A stretch of DNA of 6,662 nt from Bacteroidales bacterium UBA1215 (GCA_002309475.1 DBXJ01000010.1:1-6662); one strand, 5' to 3'; shown: positions 1 to 6,186, counted from the first letter of the stretch. Numbers and translations are program-made. Notes: generated from the letters alone by a model not told the origin.

Positions 1-357
1 TTCTGCCGCGCCGAGTATCTGCCACAGAATCTGGAAATTATTGAGCAAATGCCGCAAACCACTTTCGATGAGATTGTGGACAAATATGTGGAGATGAATA
101 TGGCGCACCCTTTTATGGAAGGCAACGGCCGCAGCACACGAATTTGGCTTGATATAATCTTCAAACACTCTCTGAAACAATGTGTTGACTGGAGTAAAAT
201 CGACAAGAAAGCCTATCTGAACGCTATGCACGCCAGCACAACCGACTCAAAGCCAATCAAATCTCTACTGAAACAAGCCCTAACCAACCAAATTACTGAC
301 CGAGAATTGTTTATGAAGGGAATTGATTATTCTTATTATTATGAGCAAGAGGAATAG
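1..357 (+). CDS. Class III Fic-family AMP-transferase, 5'-truncated by the window
   Basis: The reading frame is open from base 1, so the gene begins upstream and only the last 118 residues are visible. The Fic motif HPFMEGNGRSTR (bases 106-141) matches the HxFx(D/E)GNGRxxR active site, in which the histidine deprotonates the target hydroxyl and the GNGR loop binds ATP phosphates. The end of the protein carries SYYYE (bases 331-345), matching the C-terminal inhibitory helix of small class III Fic enzymes such as Neisseria meningitidis NmFic, where the glutamate blocks productive ATP binding. As remembered, the segment from IEQMP to the end follows NmFic closely, and that family AMPylates DNA gyrase. 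The expected role is therefore a self-inhibited cytoplasmic toxin-like AMP-transferase, with its target inferred only. The residue after the inhibitory glutamate is Gln, where Gly or Asn is usual. The missing N-terminus should hold the first helices and most of the target-docking flap. Confidence 0.93.
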   Translation, partial: FCRAEYLPQNLEIIEQMPQTTFDEIVDKYVEMNMAHPFMEGNGRSTRIWLDIIFKHSLKQCVDWSKIDKKAYLNAMHASTTDSKPIKSLLKQALTNQITDRELFMKGIDYSYYYEQEE

Positions 358-589
358 GGAATGACAAAAACAGTAATGCACATTAAGCCAGATGGGAAAA
401 AACTGTTTGGGCAAATGGTATAAAACTCTTTTTTTTACTTATACAAATAACCATATAAGTGCCGATTTTTCTGAAACTGAAAAAGGAAACTTTGTAAACA
501 GGAACAGAGAAATGAAAAAGATAGATAAACTGTAGTATGAGTTAACAAGGAGGAGATAAAAGTAGGAAGGAAGATAAATAAACATAAAA
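358..589. other. Intergenic leader with no supported gene
   Basis: No convincing gene lies here. A 20-codon reading frame begins 3 bases after the fic stop (bases 361-423), but it ends at once and resembles nothing I know. The second half is purine-rich: AAGGAGGAG (547-555) and AGGAAGGAAG (564-573) look like ribosome-binding sites but lie about 34 and 16 bases ahead of the ATG at 590, farther than usual. I found no good TTTG/TAnnTTTG promoter for the downstream gene; a TTTG at 491-494 lacks a partner at the right distance. Confidence 0.5.
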
Positions 590-3500
590 ATGGAAACTGT
601 AAATTATACTAAATGTGTTCACGATTTTGTTGCATATTATAGAGAATTGAGACCCCAATATTTTTCTGATTCAAGTGTTGTGTATGAAATTCCATTGACA
701 AAAGAATTATTTGACAAGCAACTAGAAATACTCTCTACCAAAAAGATGCAAAGTGAATTTGAGAATTTTATAGTTGCATGTGCTATGAAATTGATTACAC
801 CAAACATTAAGCCACAAACTGGTCCAGATGGCGGTGGAGATGGAAAAGTGGATGCTGAGACTTTTGAGGTGTCATCGGATATATCAGACAAATGGTATGT
901 GGCCGATGGTGGGGCTTGGGGAAAAGAAAAATGGGCCTTTGCTATTAGTTGTAAGAAAAATTGGAAACAAAAGGTAGAAAGTGACGTTGAAAAAATTGTC
1001 AATACAGGTCGTGGATACACTCGCGCATTATTCTTTTCCAATCAATTCATAAAGTCCAGTACACGTGCGGAGGTCGAAAAAGAATTGACCGAAAACTATA
1101 ATTTAGAAGTCAGCATCTTCGATGGTCTATGGTGCGCTAATGCTGTTTTTCATCAGGGTTGTATGGATATTGCTTTGGATTGTTTACATTTTTCTGATGA
1201 TTATAAAAAAAAGAACAAAGTTGTTGGTCCAAAAGATAGGCTAAGGAAAGAAAGATTAGACGAGATTGAAAAGAGTATTTTGAGACCAATTGATGGATTA
1301 GACACAGGATATGTTGATGAACTGGAAGAAGCTTGCTTGCTTAGTAGAGCATTAGGGCTTCCGCGCACAGAAACCGAAGGTCGTTTTAGCCGTGCTTTGC
1401 GTGAATGTGCGCTACATGGTTCCAGACAACAACAATTCAACATCATATATGATCACGCTTGGACTTGTTTTTTTTGGTTTGATGACAAAGATTTTATGTA
1501 TTCCGACTACATTAAACTAAAAGAATTTATAAACGAAGAGATAAATGTAGCCAGAATTGAGAAACTGACGAATTTGTTGACAAATTTGATAAACATAACT
1601 CGAAATGGTTTATTCGAGCAATCAAAATTAGAGCCAGAACTTGCATACATAAAAGGACTATGTCATGCATTAGAGCAGCAGAATGATAAACAATCCAGTT
1701 TTCTTTTCATAAAGCTTTATCTGGCACAACAAAAACTGATAGATGATGCTTTGTCGAATAATCCAATAGACGAAGATATTGATACCATTAGACCTTTATT
1801 ATTAGAGGTTCCATCTCACTTGGATATCAGTTTTGAAATGGAATTTCAATTTGTTGAGATAATGAACAGGGTGATCGAGGACAATCAGAATTACGAGAAT
1901 CTTGTGGACGAATTAACTACACTTTTAAAAAAGACGCATTCTGAACAGGCTGCGGCCCAAATTGAGTTGAATCGTGCAATGAATCTTATGGACAAACGGA
2001 AAGCTAAACAAGCAGTTCGTCATCTTAGTTTCTGTATCCGACCTTTTGAAAGAGAAGAATGTATGACCGAATTGATAAAGAGTTCGGGCATGATGGGTAT
2101 TGCACTATATGAATTAGGATTGCCATATAGTGCAGAGGCTTTTTTGGCCAAAGCAACATCTTTATTGCTTAGGGATTTCTATAACAATGGTAGTATTCCC
2201 CATTTGTTATTGACAGTTCTACAAAAACTTTGTGAAATCGAGCTTATGTTAGGTCGGCTTGTAATGTTTTTGAATTGGTATGAGTTGATGATGGTAGTTT
2301 CAAGCAATGGTCAGTTCGCCGAAAACGAACAATTCAATAATACCAATTTCATTTACGATGCAGCTTGGGCATGCCGATTTGCAGCTTCAGATTTAAAGAA
2401 TCCAATAATTGGTTCAATTCCAGCCATTCTTGAAAGATCTGGTTTATTTCGATCTTCAGAATACCTAAAATATGCACTTGGATATGATGAAGAATTGGAA
2501 GAAGAGGAAAGAAGTATATTTGCAGAAGACGGGTGGCAGGATAAAATGCTTAATCAGCCTATATTCAAGCAATTCCTTTGTGATTTGAATATATCCACTG
2601 ATGGACAGGCAGAATTGCAAACAACCGTAAATAATTGTACTTTACGTGTAAAATACACAAATAGCTGCCAAAATCAGATTGTTGCAGAAATCTTATTGGG
2701 TACTTTAGAAGCTATGCTGGCAACAATGGAACAGTTTGAAGTGCTGTCGATTACTCCTAATATTTTTGTGGAAATCATTAATACAGATAATAAGTCTGTA
2801 TTTAATAAACGAGAAAATGCAAACGAATACCAACTCTTGCTCAATCCCAACTATAATGACAAGGACTTATGGGAGTGCATTTCTATGTTTATTGCTTTCT
2901 ATTTCAACCTAAACGCTATATCGAAAGAAAAACTGGAAACAATGCTTCAAAGCAAACAAGATGGAGAAAAGTTAATGGATAGAGTTGGTAATCTATTACA
3001 AGTCAAGCAATCCATTTCTAATGTTCTCGGGAACAACTTTAAATACAAAATAGAAGATTGGCAAAAGGAATCAGATAAAAATTATTCATTAATAAACACT
3101 GATTTTAAATACAAACCACAGTGCTACCATAATGATAAACAAGAAAACAGTTTATTTTATAGTACTAACAAGGATATGGGTATTTGGAAAGGGGCTGGTT
3201 GGAAAGGATGTGGATTTGCTTTTTTAGAAATGGAGCCGCCAATATTCGGTCTTGCGTTCGATAATATAGTGCAAGGAAAGAAAATAATTGAGGAATGGAA
3301 GAATTTGGTTGCGGATGGGAAGATGCCAATTGTAATCTATATTATTCGAGGTATCAACAATCAACACCCAACATGGTATAGGGTATGTGTGGCACCTAAA
3401 ATCATAAAAGAAGACTATAAAAAAATGCGTTATATGACTACAATGAGTCAAAAACTCACAATGACACCAAATAGCAGTTGGAATCTTGATACATTTGAAC

Positions 3501-3745
3501 AACATTTCAAACGGTTTAGAGAATGTCGGCTTACCGTATTTCAGCTTGACAATGAGAATAATATTATAATGCCAAATAGTTTTGATGATGCTTTCAAATT
3601 TGTGGATATTGAGTTCAGAAACGCCTGGGAGATAGGAATGAATGATATGGCATGGCAAGCATTAGAATCTGATGACGAACCAGTTATCCCAGAAGATAAA
3701 AAACAAAACGCGCCCATTCTTAAAGTTCTATCTCACTTTCGTTAA
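590..3745 (+). CDS. Large PD-(D/E)XK-like nuclease / helical-repeat protein, candidate defence factor
   Basis: I cannot assign this 1051-residue protein to a named family. Residues about 50-200 look like a PD-(D/E)XK (Mrr-type restriction endonuclease-like) domain: a helix with acidic residues (E57, E59), a glycine-rich GPDGGGDGKVD loop (residues 78-88) offering D84 and D88, a strand ending in SCKK (120-123) with a candidate catalytic Lys122, and two more strands, RALFFSNQF and LEVSIFDGLW, in the expected order. The usual acidic or Gln residue two before the lysine is Ser here. Residues about 215-640 appear almost wholly helical, and 450-570 resemble TPR-like repeats (for example ALYELGLPYSAEAFLAKA). 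Residues about 670-1051 form mixed alpha/beta segments with Trp- and Gly-rich patches (IWKGAGWKGCGFAF, 865-878) that I do not recognise. There is no Walker A motif, signal peptide or membrane segment. The start is fixed by an in-frame stop at 575-577 with no ATG before 590. A defence role (nuclease plus sensor scaffold) is inferred from architecture and neighbours. Confidence 0.85.
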   Translation: METVNYTKCVHDFVAYYRELRPQYFSDSSVVYEIPLTKELFDKQLEILSTKKMQSEFENFIVACAMKLITPNIKPQTGPDGGGDGKVDAETFEVSSDISDKWYVADGGAWGKEKWAFAISCKKNWKQKVESDVEKIVNTGRGYTRALFFSNQFIKSSTRAEVEKELTENYNLEVSIFDGLWCANAVFHQGCMDIALDCLHFSDDYKKKNKVVGPKDRLRKERLDEIEKSILRPIDGLDTGYVDELEEACLLSRALGLPRTETEGRFSRALRECALHGSRQQQFNIIYDHAWTCFFWFDDKDFMYSDYIKLKEFINEEINVARIEKLTNLLTNLINITRNGLFEQSKLEPELAYIKGLCHALEQQNDKQSSFLFIKLYLAQQKLIDDALSNNPIDEDIDTIRPLLLEVPSHLDISFEMEFQFVEIMNRVIEDNQNYENLVDELTTLLKKTHSEQAAAQIELNRAMNLMDKRKAKQAVRHLSFCIRPFEREECMTELIKSSGMMGIALYELGLPYSAEAFLAKATSLLLRDFYNNGSIPHLLLTVLQKLCEIELMLGRLVMFLNWYELMMVVSSNGQFAENEQFNNTNFIYDAAWACRFAASDLKNPIIGSIPAILERSGLFRSSEYLKYALGYDEELEEEERSIFAEDGWQDKMLNQPIFKQFLCDLNISTDGQAELQTTVNNCTLRVKYTNSCQNQIVAEILLGTLEAMLATMEQFEVLSITPNIFVEIINTDNKSVFNKRENANEYQLLLNPNYNDKDLWECISMFIAFYFNLNAISKEKLETMLQSKQDGEKLMDRVGNLLQVKQSISNVLGNNFKYKIEDWQKESDKNYSLINTDFKYKPQCYHNDKQENSLFYSTNKDMGIWKGAGWKGCGFAFLEMEPPIFGLAFDNIVQGKKIIEEWKNLVADGKMPIVIYIIRGINNQHPTWYRVCVAPKIIKEDYKKMRYMTTMSQKLTMTPNSSWNLDTFEQHFKRFRECRLTVFQLDNENNIIMPNSFDDAFKFVDIEFRNAWEIGMNDMAWQALESDDEPVIPEDKKQNAPILKVLSHFR

Positions 3746-3746
3746 A

Positions 3747-3763
3747 AAAAATTATTAATTTTT
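3747..3763 (+). terminator. AT-only palindrome just after the large gene, possible weak terminator
   Basis: AAAAATTA (3747-3754) and TAATTTTT (3756-3763) are perfect reverse complements around one T, starting one base after the stop codon. The stem has no G-C pairs, so it would be weak as an intrinsic terminator, but its position and final T run fit that role. Confidence 0.3.
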
Positions 3764-3792
3764 CAATGATGTTGATTTAAAAACAACAAGTT

Positions 3793-3948
3793 ATGTAAAA
3801 CGAAACACAAGTAGAACAGCAATTTGAGGAAATACGCAACATTATTTTGCCATATAGAACAATGGTACTGCAAAATGTCAATGAAGAGTCAATGATGATA
3901 GGTTGTCTAATTAGTTATATTGCTATGAAAAAAACTTGCCAGAGGTAA
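3793..3948 (+). pseudogene. Remnant of a DUF1016 (YhcG-like) nuclease gene, stop at codon 2
   Basis: Reading from the ATG at 3793, the second codon is TAA, followed by 49 open codons to the TAA at 3946-3948. The open part contains EQQFEEIRNIILPYR, then VNEESMMIG and LISYI. This has the spacing of the N-terminus of DUF1016/YhcG proteins as I remember it from Bacteroidetes (EQQFEEIxxII, YR, VNxES, then a W-x-x-G-x-Y/I stretch). The catalytic C-terminal PD-(D/E)XK domain is absent and the frame breaks after an A run (3928-3934). I read it as a gene inactivated by nonsense mutation, frameshift and deletion. The family assignment rests on about 40 residues from memory. If wrong, the alternative is a chance open frame, though the coding-like residue pattern argues against that. 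Confidence 0.5.
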
Positions 3949-3981
3949 CATTTCGTATATTTGAGAAATACATACATATAA

Positions 3982-3998
3982 GTGAGACACAGTCTCAC
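3982..3998. repeat. Short perfect inverted repeat GTGAGAC-ACA-GTCTCAC
   Basis: Seven-base arms at 3982-3988 and 3992-3998 flank a 3-base loop. There is no T run after it, so it is not an obvious terminator. It lies in decayed intergenic DNA and could be an operator or an old element end; no function can be assigned. Confidence 0.5.
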
Positions 3999-4053
3999 AA
4001 ATTCTACCATTTTTGATAATTCACGACTCTCTTTTATTAAGACGATTTGTGAG
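3994..4053. repeat. Nine-base inverted repeat pair CTCACAAAT / ATTTGTGAG
   Basis: CTCACAAAT (3994-4002) and ATTTGTGAG (4045-4053) are exact reverse complements 42 bases apart. The left copy shares CTCAC with the preceding hairpin. Such spaced arms may be remnants of element ends or a chance match in A+T-rich DNA. Confidence 0.4.
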
Positions 4054-4097
4054 TGTGTATATGAGGGAGAAATGAGGAAATAAAACCCAATCCATCA

Positions 4098-4126
4098 AAA
4101 AAGGGAACCCTTCAGATTCCCTTTTT
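4098..4126 (-). terminator. Intrinsic terminator of the CFI-box gene (probably bidirectional)
   Basis: AAAAAGGGAA (4098-4107) and TTCCCTTTTT (4117-4126) form a perfect 10-bp stem with a 9-base loop. Read on the minus strand, it starts 2 bases after the stop codon of the 4129-5199 gene and ends in a run of six T. The plus-strand copy also ends in T-rich sequence, so it may stop transcription arriving from the large convergent gene too. Confidence 0.85.
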
Positions 4127-4128
4127 AT

Positions 4129-5199
4129 TTAATACTTCTCCTTTAGATTATTCACCCATTTGTCAAGAATACTGCGAACAAAGGCATTTATACGTTTTGC
4201 GTTCCTCAATCTATTTGCTATTGGTGGACTCAATCTGTAATAAATCTTAATGAATAATCTGCCTAATGCGGTTGCACTCAAAGTGTTGTCGCGGAATTGC
4301 CGTAATACAAGAACTTCTGGAGCATCATACGAACCATATACAGCCGTTGCTATATAACAGCCTCCGTTACCTTTTTTCTCATTGTTGATTCTTGATTCGT
4401 CAACATTAGCGAACAAGCTTTCTGGCAAGTCCTTTTTAATACGATTCAATGAGATTTTTCTGGCAGTGATTGCGTTATCTGTTAAATAATGTCCATAAAT
4501 GTTTAGGCGAGCATTATATCCTTCAGAAAATGACACATAAGACTCTGCCATACTTTTGACAAAATTCATATAACCCTGATGTGCATTTATAAATTCCGCA
4601 GGCACCGATAGTTTTAGGCCAATAGCTTTTTCCGATATTACACATAGTGTACTAATCATTGAATCATCAAAATCGGCGGTTTTTTCATTAGCACTTGAAA
4701 AGTCTAACGCCAACATATTGTCATAATATTTTTTAACATTTTCGACATCGTGTATGTATTTGTCACACAATTCAATTACCACTTTTGCTTTAGCAAGGAA
4801 TAGCTCGTATACTTCATTTATTACATTTTCGTTTCCGTTGGCTGACTCAATCGCTTTCAACCCCGTTTCTTGAAATTCATCAATACGCAAATGATTTTTT
4901 ATAGATCCTAAACAATCCACAGCTTTCATTTTCCATATCCACGCACCACTGTTTTGGGAATTAATTTCCAATGCCTTGTTGGCATAATTCAAACATTCTT
5001 CTATGTTACTACTATTATACGCAGATTCTGCTAATTGAAGATAATTTAGCAAATTTCTAGAATCGTCAATTTTTACTTTTTTAATAGCTTCTTGTACAAT
5101 GACTTTCGAGCCGCAATAAGAGCAGAATCCTTCTTCTCTGTTTTGGTCTAATTGGATTGCGGCACCACAATTAGGACAACTTACATCAACTAAACTCAT
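4129..5199 (-). CDS. Zinc-ribbon, TPR-like, CFI-box C-terminal domain protein
   Basis: The protein has 356 residues. The N-terminus is a compact zinc ribbon with CPNCG (Cys8, Cys11) and CSYCG (Cys26, Cys29). Residues about 51-95 look like a TPR pair (AESAYNSSNIEECLNYANKALEIN), and the rest of the middle is helical. The C-terminus from residue 279 begins GGCYIATAVYGS and continues with LRQFRDNTLS and YYRLSPPIA, the pattern called the CFI-box C-terminal domain, with Cys281 as the conserved cysteine. The molecular function of this domain is not established as far as I know. No signal peptide is evident, so a cytoplasmic location is likely. The gene converges on the large nuclease-like gene and has its own terminator. 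Its promoter is unclear: a TTTG with a poor TATATTCC match lies upstream on the minus strand (about 5228-5261) at slightly long spacing. The leader before the ATG is A/T-rich, without a Shine-Dalgarno sequence. Confidence 0.85.
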   Translation of the reverse strand: MSLVDVSCPNCGAAIQLDQNREEGFCSYCGSKVIVQEAIKKVKIDDSRNLLNYLQLAESAYNSSNIEECLNYANKALEINSQNSGAWIWKMKAVDCLGSIKNHLRIDEFQETGLKAIESANGNENVINEVYELFLAKAKVVIELCDKYIHDVENVKKYYDNMLALDFSSANEKTADFDDSMISTLCVISEKAIGLKLSVPAEFINAHQGYMNFVKSMAESYVSFSEGYNARLNIYGHYLTDNAITARKISLNRIKKDLPESLFANVDESRINNEKKGNGGCYIATAVYGSYDAPEVLVLRQFRDNTLSATALGRLFIKIYYRLSPPIANRLRNAKRINAFVRSILDKWVNNLKEKY

Positions 5200-5210
5200 T
5201 TTGGTATGTA

Positions 5211-5366
5211 TTAAATGTTTTTAAAATGGAATATATTATATGCCAAGTATTTAGGCGCAAACAAAACGAGTTCACATATAAAAAACATAAGATGGTTGGC
5301 GTGAATAAAGAAAAAGCATACGGATTTTTTTTCTTGCTCGTACTTAACAATGTCAATTATTGCCAT
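5211..5366 (-). pseudogene. Possible stub of an SPFH-family gene
   Basis: From the minus-strand ATG at 5366, the frame reads MAIIDIVKYEQEKK before turning into Phe-rich sequence that ends at 5211. The first ten residues match the start I remember for SPFH-domain (virion-core-like) proteins, MAIIDVVKY or similar, which are otherwise about 300-400 residues long. Everything after that looks non-homologous, so at most the first codons of a deleted gene survive. It sits directly upstream of, and in the same direction as, the CFI-box gene and may once have shared its operon. The match is short and could be chance. Confidence 0.3.
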
Positions 5367-5450
5367 ATCAATCGTTTTTAAGTTGTGTCCATTCAAAAAA
5401 ACGCTGGTTGCACAACCTCTATGATATGGAGAGAGCGCAGACCTGCCATA

Positions 5451-5574
5451 CTCTTAGCCAGGCCTACCACAGCCTCAAACACACTATGGAGAAGTCCACG
5501 CTCTAAAGCGCACTCCAATGTGTGTTTGCATTGCTCTTGTTAACTCTTGTTCGAGGTGGTAGTTCGGCTAAGAG
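5451..5574. repeat. 124-bp G+C-rich imperfect palindrome, possible dispersed repeat or structured RNA
   Basis: Nested complementary blocks fold the stretch on itself. CTCTTAGCC (5451-5459) pairs with GGCTAAGAG (5566-5574), and CTACCAC (5464-5470) with GTGGTAG (5556-5562). CAAACACACTATGGAG (5476-5491) pairs with CTCCAATGTGTGTTTG (5513-5528) except at two central positions, and CGCT/AGCG closes the tip around CTAA. By my count, 5401-5520 is about 52% G+C against about 28% at 5221-5280. Short open frames run on both strands (WLHNLYDMERAQTC on plus; MQTHIGVRFRAWTSP on minus), as expected of a repeat rather than a gene. I have an unverified recollection of such short frames recurring in Bacteroides genomes. 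Confidence 0.6.
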
Positions 5575-5683
5575 ATTTGAGCAAGAAAAAATGTACGTCT
5601 CTTTCGAAACGCAAATGCAATGTTAACACATAATACTTGAATTGACAAAAAAACTATTTGCTTATCATTGGTAATACCGAAAG

Positions 5684-5706
5684 AAAAATCGGAAATTCCG
5701 ATTTTT
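5684..5706. repeat. Perfect 23-base palindromic hairpin
   Basis: AAAAATCGGAA (5684-5694) and TTCCGATTTTT (5696-5706) are exact reverse complements around one A. As RNA it would form a stem of about 9-10 pairs with a small loop. It carries T runs on both strands, so it could terminate transcription weakly in either direction. Confidence 0.6.
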
Positions 5707-5780
5707 AACCAAATAAGTAACTGTTATAGGTATCCATCGCCGTATTCTTTTACCAAAGAATGCTATTTGAACACGATATG

Positions 5781-5809
5781 ACTGTTGCAAAAATTGCAAC
5801 AGTTTTTTT
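5781..5809 (+). terminator. Intrinsic terminator upstream of the toxin-antitoxin operon
   Basis: ACTGTTGCAA (5781-5790), loop AAA, then TTGCAACAGT (5794-5803) running into seven T (5803-5809): a textbook intrinsic terminator on the plus strand. The minus strand lacks a T run after the stem. It insulates the toxin-antitoxin operon from upstream transcription. No intact plus-strand gene lies between it and 3745, so it belongs either to a small RNA or to a lost gene. Confidence 0.85.
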
Positions 5810-5858
5810 ATTTGGCGATGAATGATACCAAAATGGAAATAATCACTAATTCGCCATT

Positions 5859-5889
5859 TTTGTTTATTCGCAAACAATTCGTACTTTTA
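5859..5889 (+). promoter_or_regulatory. Bacteroidetes-type promoter of the toxin-antitoxin operon
   Basis: TTTG (5859-5862), 19 bases, then TACTTTTA (5882-5889) fits the Bacteroidetes consensus TTTG-N19-21-TAnnTTTG with one mismatch. Transcription should start near 5895, leaving a leader of about 20 bases before the ATG at 5917. Inverted repeats overlap the upstream element: AAAATGG (5830-5836) with CCATTTT (5854-5860), and TGGCGA (5813-5818) with TCGCCA (5851-5856). They could be an operator for autoregulation, as is common in toxin-antitoxin operons; that is inference. Confidence 0.6.
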
Positions 5890-5916
5890 TCAACTGAAAC
5901 TGAAAATATTTGGACG

Positions 5917-6186
5917 ATGACAGCGTTAGCGCAGAGAATAGTAGAAACCCCAATGGCACCATTCACGGCACTGCTTCGGAGTTTGACTCGCGAACAGAAA
6001 CAAGTGGTTGTGGCCTTCCTAACCGACACTATGGATGAGCCTGAAGTAAAGAGCAACGATGCAATTATCCGTGAGAAATACAAAAATCTCAAGGTGTCTC
6101 CCAAACTAAAACGGCTGCGCGGCTGCATAAATCTCACCGACGAAGACTTGAAGGACGAACGCACCCAATACCTTCTGAACCGATGA
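5917..6186 (+). CDS. Antitoxin of a PIN-domain toxin-antitoxin pair
   Basis: The product is 89 residues, mostly helical and charged, and ends in IREKYKNLKVSPKLKRLRG followed by INLTDEDLKDERTQYLLNR. I know this tail from small Bacteroidetes proteins encoded just upstream of PIN toxins. It should bind and neutralise the toxin, probably by laying the C-terminal segment across the PIN active site. No classic DNA-binding fold is obvious; the first 40 residues (TALLRSLTREQKQVVVAFLTD) look like two helices. I chose the ATG at 5917 because the predicted transcript starts near 5895. The frame stays open upstream to in-frame ATGs at 5818 and 5833 and a TTG inside the terminator at 5785, but all precede that start. 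The stop codon overlaps the toxin start (ATGA at 6183-6186), implying coupled translation. Confidence 0.8.
   Translation: MTALAQRIVETPMAPFTALLRSLTREQKQVVVAFLTDTMDEPEVKSNDAIIREKYKNLKVSPKLKRLRGCINLTDEDLKDERTQYLLNR

Larger units (their letters stand above)
5671..5809 (+). ncRNA. Candidate small RNA with three successive hairpins
   Basis: Three perfect stem-loops follow one another: AAAAATCGGAA/TTCCGATTTTT around 5695, ATTCTTT/AAAGAAT (5744-5750 and 5755-5761, loop TACC) and ACTGTTGCAA/TTGCAACAGT (5781-5803) with a T run. No supported gene precedes the terminator on this strand. A possible promoter is TTG (5642-5644), 18 bases, TATCATTG (5663-5670), one mismatch from TAnnTTTG. The 5' end is inferred. 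The alternative is the leftover 3' end of a deleted gene. Confidence 0.3.

Noticed and set aside
361..423. 20-codon frame directly after the fic stop
   Set aside because: It is too short, has no recognisable homology and no continuation in other frames; kept only as a note under the leader.
547..573. Strong Shine-Dalgarno-like purine runs
   Set aside because: They lie about 16-34 bases before the ATG at 590, and no other start codon follows them at normal spacing, so they are not assigned as the ribosome-binding site.
637..1041. Minus-strand open frame of 134 codons inside the large gene
   Set aside because: It lies wholly opposite a well-supported coding region and has no family resemblance or leader. 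The same applies to minus-strand frames at 1201-1446 and 3224-3658.
590..3745. STAND/NACHT-type NTPase identity for the large protein
   Set aside because: I could find no Walker A (GxxxxGKS/T) or Walker B pair; GGAWGKEKW does not fit the motif.
5665..5877. Minus-strand frame of 70 codons over the hairpins and terminator
   Set aside because: Its sequence is dictated by palindromes (Phe/Arg-rich), with no recognisable domain.
5785..5916. N-terminal extension of the antitoxin starting at TTG 5785
   Set aside because: It would begin inside the terminator stem and ahead of the predicted transcript start, and the extra residues do not look like part of the family.
5808..6164. Minus-strand frames opposite the antitoxin and toxin (also 6312-6635)
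   Set aside because: They are shadows of two well-supported overlapping plus-strand genes.
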